Below, in pieces: positions 26,075 to 35,277 of a stretch of 64,000 nucleotides of DNA (positions within the stretch are counted from its first letter, which is position 1; each line of letters starts with the position of its first letter). The position numbers and the translations under genes are program-made. The notes beneath the pieces are model-generated. The model was given only the letters and a program-made list of their open reading frames with translations. It made no database searches and was not told the origin of the DNA. The DNA comes from an uncultured Lachnospiraceae bacterium (GTDB lineage Bacteria > Bacillota > Clostridia > Lachnospirales > Lachnospiraceae), in the NCBI GenBank assembly GCA_947165275.1, contig CAMUZQ010000002.1:39414-103413 (forward strand), read 5' to 3'.

Positions 26075-28713
26075 TTTCGAAAAGAGGTATTATAACAGTT
26101 TCAGGTTCTATCATCTTATCGGGTTTTATTCTCTTGATCTTGTATTACATACATGACTATGCTCCATTTGGGAATGTATCACTTACAGCTATGGATGCAA
26201 CTATTCAATATATTGATTTTTTTGACTACTACAAGGATATATTGAATGGGAGCAATAGTATCGCATATACATTCAGCAAAACTTTGGGTGGTACGAATTA
26301 TGCTGTGTTCAGTTATTATCTCTCATCGCCATTTAGCTTATTGGTTTTGTTTTTTGATAAGTCGGAAATGGAGACATGTTTCAATATACAAGTGTTTTTG
26401 AAGCTGGTGGTTTCCGCTGGAACGTTTTCTTTTTTTCTGTACAAAAGATTTATGGAAAAAATCGATTGTATTTTTAAGTGCTGTATCGTGATACTGCTAT
26501 CAGCGGGCTATAGTTTATGCCAGTATAATATAGCGCAATGCAGTAATATAATGTGGTTAGATGGTGTATATATGCTGCCTTTGATACTATTTGGGGTGTA
26601 TAGGACTGCTAAGGGGCGGGATTATCCGGAGCTGGCGCTCTTTGTCGGATTGAATATTATATTTAACTGGTATACAGCTGCAGTTAATTGCTTATTTTCT
26701 TTTTTTTGGTTCGTATTCGAGCTGCTGATATATACTCTCCAGAATAATTCTGATATAACGAGGAAAAAAACCATAAAGTCCTGGATTAGCTCCGGTATTA
26801 GATATGCTTTAGCTTTGTTTCTGGGAGTAATGTCAGGGATGATAGTGCTCGCTCCGACTATATGGGCTTTAAGAAGGGGAAACAGGAGCGATCTTAAATT
26901 CAGGAAGCTTTTTGATTTCAGCATGCTCGGAAATCCTCTGGGTGTCATGCAGGGATATATATATGGAGAAAACAGCCAATTCGGGCGTGTAGCGCTTTTT
27001 GCAGGGAGCGTGGCGATTGTCGGAGTGGTATCTTTTTTTTTATCGACACGGTTAAGTATTAAGAAAAAAATACCATATTATCTGATGATCATTATGTGTA
27101 TCCTGATGTTTTATTGGAATCCGCTTTTTGCTCTTTTTTCTCTTTTTAAGGAAATCTCAAGCTATTGGTATAGATATTCGTATCTTGGGATATCAATTAT
27201 AATCTTTATTGCGGCTTCATTTTATATGGAACTAAACGAGAAATCTGAAGCGCTGCTTCCGATAATCGGAACCGGTCTGTATTCTGTACTCATGATGCTG
27301 TTTTTGAAGATGCGGCCGGAATATGATGAGGGGCAGACATTCAGGATGCTGGTGACTGTTTTTTTATCGGGAGAAGTAGTATACGGCATTATAGTTTGCC
27401 ATTATCATAAAAAAAACAAGATAATGGAAGCTGTGATGGGAGTATGTCTTGTTACTATTACAATAGCAGAGCTTCTATATAATACGAACCTTCTCATGAA
27501 AATCAGAGACGATGGTGGTCATTATAAAGAATATGTAATTAAGACGACAGAGCAGATCAACATGCTGAAGGCAAATGACACAGGGATATACAGGATACAT
27601 CAGACGTCCACCCGGGAGGATGAAGGTGAAGACCGTACAGCAAATTATAATGAAGCTCTGGCATACAACTATATGTCGATAAGTGGATACACATCTTCAC
27701 CGGATGATATTCAGAGAGAATTCCTTGAGCGTATCGGATACCGAATAAATGGAGAAAATATGAATATTACAAATGCTTCTGTAATAAGTGCGGATGCGTT
27801 GTTGGGAGTAAAATATATACTATCCAGATACCCTGTAAAGGGATTACAACAGATGCCGGAGATAACGGCATATGACGATAAGATGGCCTATGAAAACCCA
27901 TATGCTTTACCAATGGCTTTTGTGTATACGGGTGATGAAAGAGAATATGATGAAACAAATCCATTTTTGTATCAAAATAGTCTGTACAGCTCATTAATGG
28001 GCGAAGATATAGAGCTTTTCAGACCAATTGAGTACACAATAAAACAGTATGGGTCAGTTGAAAACGGGGAACCATTGATCATTCAGACTTCTCCATACGT
28101 AGGGCAGGGACAATACTCTTACTATGGGAATCTTCCGTGGAATAAGGACTTAAATGGAATACTTCATATCGGCGAAAAAAATAAAGGATACTCAAAATGG
28201 CTCTCACCATCAGTATTCTATATACCAGATGAAAGTATCGGAACAGAGATCATATTTGAGTCGTCTGAGTCTTATGATTTTGATTACGATCATTTTCAGT
28301 TTTATGCGCTGAATCTGGATCTGCTTAAAGAGATCACTGAGAAGCTGTCTCAGAACCAACCAGATGAATTTATATTAGAAAACGGACGGATATATGCTGT
28401 CAAAGAAAATGCAAGGAGTGGAGATAAGCTGTTTCTGTCCGTGGCATATGATCCGGGATGGGAGATCCTGTTAAATGGAAAAGCAATACATCCGGAGCTT
28501 TTTGGCAAATGTTTGTATTCTATAGATTTAATCGATGGGAAAAATGTCATTGAAATGCGATTCAAAGTATTACCGTATTATATAGGGGTGATCACTTCTG
28601 TCATATCAATTTTATTGATAGGCCTTTGGATTTTGTATGATACAAGGAGGATGACGATAAAAAGATCATGGACCGGGATGTCTGACGGATGTGAAGCGGT
28701 TGATCAATTGTGA
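26062..28713 (+). CDS. YfhO family polytopic GT-C-like membrane protein
   Basis: This 883-residue protein has about a dozen transmembrane segments in its first 480 residues and a large extracytoplasmic domain before a last transmembrane pair near 845-870. The region with DYAPFGNVSLTAMDATIQYIDFFDYYKDIL matches YfhO proteins, GT-C fold enzymes linked to transfer of sugars from polyprenyl carriers onto surface polymers. GTG 26062 or GTG 26071 is the start. Its 3' end overlaps the convergent Wzx gene by 48 bases. Modification of a surface glycan or teichoic acid with a sugar branch is the likely role, possibly using the lipid-sugar made by the GtrB-like protein at 30165. Confidence 0.85.
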   Translation: MEEVISKRGIITVSGSIILSGFILLILYYIHDYAPFGNVSLTAMDATIQYIDFFDYYKDILNGSNSIAYTFSKTLGGTNYAVFSYYLSSPFSLLVLFFDKSEMETCFNIQVFLKLVVSAGTFSFFLYKRFMEKIDCIFKCCIVILLSAGYSLCQYNIAQCSNIMWLDGVYMLPLILFGVYRTAKGRDYPELALFVGLNIIFNWYTAAVNCLFSFFWFVFELLIYTLQNNSDITRKKTIKSWISSGIRYALALFLGVMSGMIVLAPTIWALRRGNRSDLKFRKLFDFSMLGNPLGVMQGYIYGENSQFGRVALFAGSVAIVGVVSFFLSTRLSIKKKIPYYLMIIMCILMFYWNPLFALFSLFKEISSYWYRYSYLGISIIIFIAASFYMELNEKSEALLPIIGTGLYSVLMMLFLKMRPEYDEGQTFRMLVTVFLSGEVVYGIIVCHYHKKNKIMEAVMGVCLVTITIAELLYNTNLLMKIRDDGGHYKEYVIKTTEQINMLKANDTGIYRIHQTSTREDEGEDRTANYNEALAYNYMSISGYTSSPDDIQREFLERIGYRINGENMNITNASVISADALLGVKYILSRYPVKGLQQMPEITAYDDKMAYENPYALPMAFVYTGDEREYDETNPFLYQNSLYSSLMGEDIELFRPIEYTIKQYGSVENGEPLIIQTSPYVGQGQYSYYGNLPWNKDLNGILHIGEKNKGYSKWLSPSVFYIPDESIGTEIIFESSESYDFDYDHFQFYALNLDLLKEITEKLSQNQPDEFILENGRIYAVKENARSGDKLFLSVAYDPGWEILLNGKAIHPELFGKCLYSIDLIDGKNVIEMRFKVLPYYIGVITSVISILLIGLWILYDTRRMTIKRSWTGMSDGCEAVDQL

Positions 28714-30165
28714 TATGATCTCGAGTACAATTGAATCCTTTTCGAAAAAAAGGCAGGCAAAATAGGTTCCAAAGTAGAGGATGCCTGAGATCAGGATAGT
28801 GAGGAAACATCCGATTTCCAGAGGAAATCTGTTCATAAAGCCCGGAATCCAGGCGAGTAACGAGACTGCTCCTGACAGAAATGCCACGAATACAAGAAGG
28901 GGCATCCTTATTCCAGAAGATGGGAGATAACCTATCTGTTTAAGCTTCCTGTACTGGATAACGAGAACTACAGCTTCTGCTGCCAAAGTACCCAGAGCAG
29001 CGCCGGCAGCTCCATACAATGGAATAAAAACAGCATTAAGTATCAGATCAATTATTGCTCCGCCAATCTCTGAATATAGAACATATTTCTCCAGATCCAG
29101 AGGAACCAGTATCTGTATGCCGAGCATGTTGGTTATACCTATCAGCAGAAGAGTGGGCATAATGATCTGCATGGGAAGTATAGAGCCTTCATATTGCGTT
29201 CCGGCAAGCAGCAGTATAACAGGAGAAGCAAACAGTATGAAATATATCACCAGAGGAAGAGCCGCCAGGATAACAAAATGAAGAGCTTTTCCGCTTAATC
29301 GCTTGAATTCAAACGTGTTTTTGTTTTCAATATAATACGAAAGTCTGGGGAGAAGGACGCCTCCAAGAGACGTTATGAAGCTCACCAGAAGAGTTTTTAT
29401 CCTGACTGCAGCGCTGTAATACCCAACCTCAGTTTTGTCAGAGATAATACCCAGCATTACATTATCAAGGTTTAGGTATACCGTTGTGGCACAGGTCATG
29501 GCAAAAAATACTCCGACTGCCTTGAAATGTCGTGTATAATCAAGACGGCTATGGTCGGTTTCAAGGGAGACAAGTCTCCTCGCGTATATAAGATTAAGTA
29601 CGTTTGAAGCCCAGCCTGAGAAAACACACAGAGCAGCATATATAATGTAATCGTCAGTGCTGTTGATAAGCAAAAGCATTCCAACGATAGAAATAAGCTT
29701 GAAGAGCATAGAACGCACAGTTATGTAGGTATACTTTTCCAAGGCCTGGAAAAGCCAGTTCATACCTATCGTATTCAAAATGATCATTAGACTGCATATT
29801 ATATAAATCAGCTTATCTTTTCTAAGCGAAGGGACAGCAAATATAAGGGAATATAGAATAATATATACGATCAGACTGGTTGCCAGATTTATAGTCAGAA
29901 GCTCCGTAACTGTACGGTTCAGTTCCTTTTTGTCATCCCTTACTTTGGCACAGGCTCTGACACCATAAGCAGGAATACCCAATTGGGCAAACATATCAAA
30001 ATATGTCACAAAAGAGATGGCGAAACTGACATTTCCGGTACCGGCAGGACCCAAAACCCTTGATACATAGGGGAAAGAAATCAGCGGAAATATAAACCCC
30101 GATATATTTAATATGGCGTTCATGATGAAGTTCTTTTTTATAGACGGTTCAGATCCTTTGCTCAT
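28666..30165 (-). CDS. Wzx-type oligosaccharide flippase 1
   Basis: This 499-residue protein of the polysaccharide transporter (MATE/MurJ-related) fold has about 12-14 hydrophobic segments. It starts with NFIMNAILNISGFIFPLISFPYVSRVLGPAGTGNVSFA, the classic Wzx N-terminus. It flips undecaprenyl-linked repeat units across the membrane. It is the last gene of the reverse operon, overlapping the GtrB-like gene by one base (adjacent start/stop). Its 3' end overlaps the forward YfhO gene. Confidence 0.93.
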   Translation of the reverse strand: MSKGSEPSIKKNFIMNAILNISGFIFPLISFPYVSRVLGPAGTGNVSFAISFVTYFDMFAQLGIPAYGVRACAKVRDDKKELNRTVTELLTINLATSLIVYIILYSLIFAVPSLRKDKLIYIICSLMIILNTIGMNWLFQALEKYTYITVRSMLFKLISIVGMLLLINSTDDYIIYAALCVFSGWASNVLNLIYARRLVSLETDHSRLDYTRHFKAVGVFFAMTCATTVYLNLDNVMLGIISDKTEVGYYSAAVRIKTLLVSFITSLGGVLLPRLSYYIENKNTFEFKRLSGKALHFVILAALPLVIYFILFASPVILLLAGTQYEGSILPMQIIMPTLLLIGITNMLGIQILVPLDLEKYVLYSEIGGAIIDLILNAVFIPLYGAAGAALGTLAAEAVVLVIQYRKLKQIGYLPSSGIRMPLLVFVAFLSGAVSLLAWIPGFMNRFPLEIGCFLTILISGILYFGTYFACLFFEKDSIVLEIISQLINRFTSVRHPGP

Positions 30166-31097
30166 TAAAAATTGATCCGCTCCTCTTCTATGACAAGGGG
30201 ACGATGCATCACACGTTTATTTATATTCAGCACATATTCACCCAAAAAACCTATGAAAAAAAGCTGCATGGAGCCAAGTACCGTCACCATCAGAAGGATG
30301 GGAGTCATGCCTGCCACAAACCTGTCCCACCAGATAAGCTTCATTATGAGGTATACAAGAGCTACTATAAGGCTTAATACAGACATTATGAAGCCCATAA
30401 TGGTGGCAAGCCTCAGACCCATCTTGGTATAGGTGGTGAAGCTCAACATTGCAGCATCATAGAGGGTGAAGAAGTTATTATGAGTCTTCCCTGCAGCCCG
30501 TCTCTGCTGCTCATAGGGGACATCCTTCCTCTTGTATCCAAGCTCAGCCACTATGCCGCGCATGAAGGGAGTGGGGTCATCCAGGGTTTTCAGTACCTCT
30601 ATGAAGCTTTTGTCATACAGACCAAAGCCTGTGAAATGCTCTATCTGCTCCACATCGGACATCTTGCGGATCAGCTTATAGTAGCAGGTCCTCAGGAATC
30701 GCATTATCTTATTTTCCTTGCTTGTAGCCTTGATGCCGCAGACTATCTTATATCCATTCTCCCATTCATGGACGAACTGTGGTATCACCTCTACGGGATC
30801 CTGGAAGTCACAGCAGAGGGTTACCGTACAGTCACCTACAGTCTGACACATGGCATGATAGGGAGAATTAAACTGTCCGAAATTCTTTGCGTTGAATATG
30901 GCCTTTATCTTTTTATTGCCTGCGCATATCTGACGGAGAAGGTCTCTCGTGCCGTCTGTAGAGCAGTTATCGATGAAAAGAAGCTCATAATCATAATCAT
31001 ACAGATCTGTCAGCATGAGCTTAACTATTGCTTCGCTCATTGGCACGACATTCTCCTTTTCATTATAGCAGGGTATCATGAAGCTTATCATTTTCAT
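30165..31097 (-). CDS. GtrB/DPM1-like polyprenyl-phosphate glycosyltransferase
   Basis: This 310-residue protein has a GT2 domain (ISFMIPCYNEKENV, FIDNCSTDGT, CDFQDP) and two C-terminal transmembrane helices (about 232-255 and 265-290) with FLGEYVLNINKRVMHRPLVI. This is the architecture of bactoprenol glucosyltransferases such as GtrB, which load a sugar on undecaprenyl phosphate. Such lipid-sugars serve GT-C enzymes on the outside; the YfhO and GT87 proteins nearby are possible users (inference). Confidence 0.9.
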   Translation of the reverse strand: MKMISFMIPCYNEKENVVPMSEAIVKLMLTDLYDYDYELLFIDNCSTDGTRDLLRQICAGNKKIKAIFNAKNFGQFNSPYHAMCQTVGDCTVTLCCDFQDPVEVIPQFVHEWENGYKIVCGIKATSKENKIMRFLRTCYYKLIRKMSDVEQIEHFTGFGLYDKSFIEVLKTLDDPTPFMRGIVAELGYKRKDVPYEQQRRAAGKTHNNFFTLYDAAMLSFTTYTKMGLRLATIMGFIMSVLSLIVALVYLIMKLIWWDRFVAGMTPILLMVTVLGSMQLFFIGFLGEYVLNINKRVMHRPLVIEEERINF

Positions 31098-31140
31098 ATA
31101 ATGTATCCTCAGTCTTTAATTTTGTCTATATCAGGTGAGA

Positions 31141-32757
31141 TCAGATATCGAATATACTCTCTGTAATAAACTTTACTCTGCAGCCTCTGCCCTCTGTCTC
31201 TCTGAAATCTCTGTACATATCAGTGATCTCATCATTCAGCTCATCCCATTTCCCGTCAGGATTCAGGGTCGGAAGAGAGGCGTCTGCATAGCTTTCATTA
31301 TATCTGTGCTTGAAACCGTCAAAGCCTGCTATGGAGATATCCTCCGCCTTCAGATGCACCAGAAGCCTCAGGGCATTGATCACAGCATTATCGAAATGCA
31401 CCCAGCCTCTTTTGATCACACGGTTAAAATTAATTATATATTCCTCACCGGAGGGCTTAGTGCTTATATTGGAGAGCAGGATATGCGGAATAGACTTAAA
31501 TTTGTCAGCATATACCTCCTTAGCATAATCATATCTTACCCTGTTCACAAAGAGGAGGAAGTCATAATCATATCGGGGATTAATGGCATTCACGCCTATC
31601 ACAATGGGTTTATTTGCAGATATATATGCCTGAATCTTCTCATAGTCGGTATCAATGCTCTTCCCGGGAGCCACCAGCAGGACTTCACGTCCGGCAAGGA
31701 GCTCGCGAAGCTTCCTTAAGGTAGCCTCGTCATCTACTATCCTGTTCTGGTTTTCAATATACTTGTCTTCGAGCAGGTCGTAGTCATAGAGCCTTCTGTC
31801 AGAAGGGGACATAGACTCAATTATGTTCCTCATGTCCTGCGAATTCGTGCGGTGGTTTTTCAGGAGATAGGCTATATTATTCACATGACAGCAGTAGAGT
31901 CCTGCTATGAAATAGGGCGTGGAATATCCCCAGCTGTAATTCTCCAGGAAATACTGCATGTATGTGTCAATCGCGTCCAGTATGGCATTCATGTCATAGG
32001 CGCAGGAAAGACGCCTGTTCATATAGCTTGCAATGAGCTCCGTAGTGGTATTTCCTGCTCCTCTTCCCATGCCGCAGAGAGTAGCATCTACCATGCATCC
32101 CCTGTCAGATCCCGTAAGCTTATCCGCAAAATGAGAGGTCAGGGCAAAGGACAGCTGCTGATTATTGTGGGAATGGAATCCCATGCTTATATCCTTATCC
32201 AGATGAGCATCGAGTGTATCTGTGATACGGTCAAGATCGCTCTCATACATCGCTCCGAAGGTATCAACTATGGATATAGCCACAGGATGCAGCTCGTTTA
32301 CAGTCTTTGCAAGCTCTATGAGATCCTCCTCAGTATATGCCAGGGTATTGGCGGCCTGCAGATATATGTCATAACCCTTATCCCGTATCCTGGCAGCGAT
32401 CTCAGCGCCTTCCCTATGCTTGCCATGGGGGAAGACCACCCTTACGGCATCTATGCTCTTATGATCGCAGGGAGGGAGTACGGAGACATCATATCTGTTC
32501 CAGTCGATCATGGCCACATAGGTGATGTCCTTATCCTTATGCCCCAGATACTGCTCCAGATCAGAGGGAACATGATAAAAAGACGTTCCCTCCTCATGAG
32601 GCTTATCCTTGAGCCAGCCGCACTCTATGATATCCACACGGGCATCCTGAAGCTTGCTTATGATACCCTTTAGAGCCGGTGAGCCAAAGTGGGCATCCAC
32701 TACATAGGCCCCGTCCCTTAAGGTACAGTCAAGCAGTTTTAATTTTGTATCCTTCAT
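31141..32757 (-). CDS. DRE-TIM (HMG-CoA lyase-like) aldolase with extra C-terminal domain, copy 1
   Basis: The first about 300 of 538 residues form a DRE-TIM metallolyase barrel. Evidence is LLDCTLRDGAYVV (Arg14-Asp15), His195 and His197 in GFHSHNNQQ as divalent-metal ligands, and CGMGRGAGNT. Family members cleave or form carbon-carbon bonds between 2-oxoacids and aldehydes or acyl-CoA (4-hydroxy-2-oxovalerate aldolase, HMG-CoA lyase). A separate domain of about 180 residues begins with LLVAPGKS (360-367) and resembles a Rossmann-type nucleotide/sugar binding fold; I cannot name it. A copy of the same gene lies next to the YerE-like gene at 46279, tying it to the branched-sugar pathway. The substrate is unknown. 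Confidence 0.8.
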   Translation of the reverse strand: MKDTKLKLLDCTLRDGAYVVDAHFGSPALKGIISKLQDARVDIIECGWLKDKPHEEGTSFYHVPSDLEQYLGHKDKDITYVAMIDWNRYDVSVLPPCDHKSIDAVRVVFPHGKHREGAEIAARIRDKGYDIYLQAANTLAYTEEDLIELAKTVNELHPVAISIVDTFGAMYESDLDRITDTLDAHLDKDISMGFHSHNNQQLSFALTSHFADKLTGSDRGCMVDATLCGMGRGAGNTTTELIASYMNRRLSCAYDMNAILDAIDTYMQYFLENYSWGYSTPYFIAGLYCCHVNNIAYLLKNHRTNSQDMRNIIESMSPSDRRLYDYDLLEDKYIENQNRIVDDEATLRKLRELLAGREVLLVAPGKSIDTDYEKIQAYISANKPIVIGVNAINPRYDYDFLLFVNRVRYDYAKEVYADKFKSIPHILLSNISTKPSGEEYIINFNRVIKRGWVHFDNAVINALRLLVHLKAEDISIAGFDGFKHRYNESYADASLPTLNPDGKWDELNDEITDMYRDFRETEGRGCRVKFITESIFDI

Positions 32758-32796
32758 TATCGAAATCTGCTCCTTATAAAATGATCATGGCTGATA

Positions 32797-33750
32797 TCAG
32801 GCTTTTCCGATACCATCATGTGTCTTTATATACCACTTAATGGTTTCTCTTATGCCATCATTAAATCCAAATGCAGGCGTAAAACCGGTATCCCTTGTCA
32901 GTCCGCTGATATCTGCTTCCAGGTGCATCACCTGTTTTTCCGGGTAGGGGATTTCACCGTATCCGGGTTTAATAACAGGCATAGACTGTATATCAGCGCA
33001 GGTTTCACAAATAGTATCGATATAATTCCTTAAACTACGGGAACTTCCGTTTCCAAGCACATATGTCCTGCCCGGTACCCCTTTGTCTCCTAAAAGATAG
33101 AAAGCATTACCTGCATCAGCACTATAAAGATAATCCCAGATCTGCTCCCCCCTGGTACATACCGGAGCATTACCTGCAAGGACATCCCTTATCACAGACA
33201 TGACAAGAGTGCCTTCTCCATCACAGGGACCATATACACTTAAGACCCTGGCCCAGATATGCTCCATACCGAGCTTCTCACATTCAAGCCTGGTCATCTG
33301 CCCGGCAGCGAGCTTTGCCATGCCATAGCCATTCTCCGGATCACATGGCGTATAGGGACGCAGTATTTCATCCATCCTGCCGTACTCGGCCTGAGAGCCT
33401 GCTCCTATGAACCTCCTGCATCCCAGTCTGTGGGCAAGGGAGGCAGCATCGACAGCATAGTCGATATTTCTGATCTGAGTATGCAGATCATTCCTTGCCT
33501 CAGCTCCAAAGGCCTTCATCCAGGCAAAATGATAGAAGACATCAAGCTCCGGGATATCCGAAACATCAAAAGAACTCATCTCCTCCAGAGAACAAAAAAG
33601 GAGATGAACCAGCGGATGCTCCGGGATACGGTCAAGTCTCGCTGAATCCCTGCGGACAAAAACATATGTCTCTATATCCTGCTCTATGCACTTTTTTATA
33701 AGGGCAGTGCCTATGGCTCCGGTGGCTCCCGTGATGCCGATATTTCTCAC
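32797..33750 (-). CDS. NAD-dependent epimerase/dehydratase, copy 1
   Basis: This 317-residue extended short-chain dehydrogenase has a GITGATGAIG nucleotide-binding motif at residues 4-13, serine in GAGSQAEYG, and the catalytic Tyr-x-x-x-Lys in NGYGMAKLAAGQM. The family modifies nucleotide-linked sugars by oxidation, epimerisation or reduction. A paralog follows the YerE-like gene at 49716, so it probably acts on the CDP-sugar after carboligation, as the ketoreductase YerF does in yersiniose synthesis (inference). It lies 39 bases upstream of the aldolase in the reverse operon. Confidence 0.88.
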   Translation of the reverse strand: MRNIGITGATGAIGTALIKKCIEQDIETYVFVRRDSARLDRIPEHPLVHLLFCSLEEMSSFDVSDIPELDVFYHFAWMKAFGAEARNDLHTQIRNIDYAVDAASLAHRLGCRRFIGAGSQAEYGRMDEILRPYTPCDPENGYGMAKLAAGQMTRLECEKLGMEHIWARVLSVYGPCDGEGTLVMSVIRDVLAGNAPVCTRGEQIWDYLYSADAGNAFYLLGDKGVPGRTYVLGNGSSRSLRNYIDTICETCADIQSMPVIKPGYGEIPYPEKQVMHLEADISGLTRDTGFTPAFGFNDGIRETIKWYIKTHDGIGKA

Positions 33751-33843
33751 AGGCCTGCCCCTTTTCCTTTCAATCCAGTATTTCCTCGTTCCATTGCCCT
33801 AGATTGTACACCCTGATAAGGGGTTTGTCATCCGAATTTAAGA

Positions 33844-35169
33844 TTAAGCGTATCTGTGAGGGTGGGAGAAATAGCTGTGTATCACGTAATGCAGTATATG
33901 AAGCAAAGGAAGGCCTATATATACTGCAAATTCATACATCACGGCCGTGATCAGAGTGAACTGCACGATATCCACATGATGCAGCACCATATTGGATGTG
34001 TCACTAATAGCTGTGGTGGGATATGGGAGGGTGAAGATAAGGAGCATGATGAAATACGGTATCCTCTGCAGACAGAGCGTATGTTCTCCAAAGAGCATCA
34101 GGATCAGAACAGGGACAAAAAAACAGAGCGTGTAATCACAGCTCCGGGTTTGTACAAGTATCAGTAATACTGTCAGGTCAAAGGCGGCCTCACAGGGGTC
34201 CTCCTCTGCTCTCATGTGTCTGAAGAAAGCATACAGCAGCACTATAGATGAAAAGACCAGCAGGAAGCGGTACAGCTGTACCGGATCTGAGGCAAGAAGC
34301 AGGGAGTGGAGTCTGGGACTCATCGTGATATGCTCTGCGATACCTCTCATGCCATATCTGTAATATAAAGCGTCATCATTTTCTCCTGCATTAAAGCCTG
34401 TGAGTATCTTAAGGAAAAGTCCGAGATCACTGAGACCTCCAAAGCGGAAAAGAGGGATAAGAGATATGATGGATCCGAGCTCTATACAGCTCAATGTGTA
34501 AAATATACTGGAAGATCTGCTCTTTTTTCCATCAAACATCAGCAGGAAAAAGACTGCGGGGTAGAGCTTGATGGCTGCTGATATCACAAGAGAGCAGCAG
34601 GACAGTATCCGGACGATCCTACTTGGCGAATCATATCCAAAGATGAATATCATCGTAAAGACCATGGCTATGGCAATGATATTCCCCCTCTCAAGGGCAG
34701 TGAGGCTCCCATAGGAAAACATCGCAATAAGGGCGAGAAGGATACCGGATACAGCATCCTGCCTGAATTTGTATACAATGACTGCGCCGGTCATAAAAAT
34801 ATATACTGCGAGATTTAATATAAAAAGCACAGCTGTCGGCTGATATGTCCTCAGATCCCCGGGAGTGCGCCGCAGGGCTACCACCTCCTCATGGCAGCGG
34901 GGCCAGCTCTCCTTCACCTCGGATGGCACCATGGCCTGCATAGCATAAAAGATACCATTTGAAAAGGGCGGATATACAGTAAAGAATCTGCCATAGGGCT
35001 CACCACCCACAGTCTCTGCAAGGCTGTTAAAGAAATCCATGCCGGTATCGGCATCATCCTGCCAGAAGAAATACCGCATGTAGTCTCCCTCTGTCCGGAT
35101 GAAGGCGCCTAAAAGGAAAAACAGGCAGATAAGGGTTAAAAGTGCGACAAATAAAGCTTTTCGTTTCAT
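33844..35169 (-). CDS. GT87-like polytopic glycosyltransferase
   Basis: This 441-residue membrane protein has about 10-12 transmembrane segments. The first extracytoplasmic loop carries DADTGMDFFNSL and VYPPFSN, and a later helix region reads ERGNIIAIAM and SAAIKLYPAVFF. These are recurrent in GT87/DUF2029 proteins, GT-C fold transferases that use polyprenyl-phosphate sugars. It heads the reverse operon, with an AAGGAGGATG ribosome binding site. The donor could be the product of the GtrB-like protein two genes downstream. Exact activity is unknown. Confidence 0.72.
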   Translation of the reverse strand: MKRKALFVALLTLICLFFLLGAFIRTEGDYMRYFFWQDDADTGMDFFNSLAETVGGEPYGRFFTVYPPFSNGIFYAMQAMVPSEVKESWPRCHEEVVALRRTPGDLRTYQPTAVLFILNLAVYIFMTGAVIVYKFRQDAVSGILLALIAMFSYGSLTALERGNIIAIAMVFTMIFIFGYDSPSRIVRILSCCSLVISAAIKLYPAVFFLLMFDGKKSRSSSIFYTLSCIELGSIISLIPLFRFGGLSDLGLFLKILTGFNAGENDDALYYRYGMRGIAEHITMSPRLHSLLLASDPVQLYRFLLVFSSIVLLYAFFRHMRAEEDPCEAAFDLTVLLILVQTRSCDYTLCFFVPVLILMLFGEHTLCLQRIPYFIMLLIFTLPYPTTAISDTSNMVLHHVDIVQFTLITAVMYEFAVYIGLPLLHILHYVIHSYFSHPHRYA

Positions 35170-35204
35170 GATATTTACATCCTCCTTAAGAAAATATTGA
35201 ATTT

Positions 35205-35233
35205 TTGTAAAAAAAGCTTTATCATGTTATACT
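35205..35233 (+). promoter_or_regulatory. Predicted promoter of the second polysaccharide locus
   Basis: TTGTAA (35205-35210), a 17-base spacer and TATACT (35228-35233) with an upstream TG at 35225-35226 form an extended -10 promoter. It lies 45 bases before ATG 35278, inside the 108-base gap between divergent genes. It probably drives the phosphoglycosyltransferase and LoaP genes. The counterpart for the reverse operon is not clear. Confidence 0.65.
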
Positions 35234-35277
35234 CTTTCAATGGTTTTTTGTTAAATAAATGTACGGAGTGCCGATAA

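Noticed and set aside
30480..32673. Several plus-strand open frames opposite the GtrB-like and aldolase genes
   Set aside because: They are opposite-strand shadows of well-supported minus-strand genes and carry no recognisable domain.
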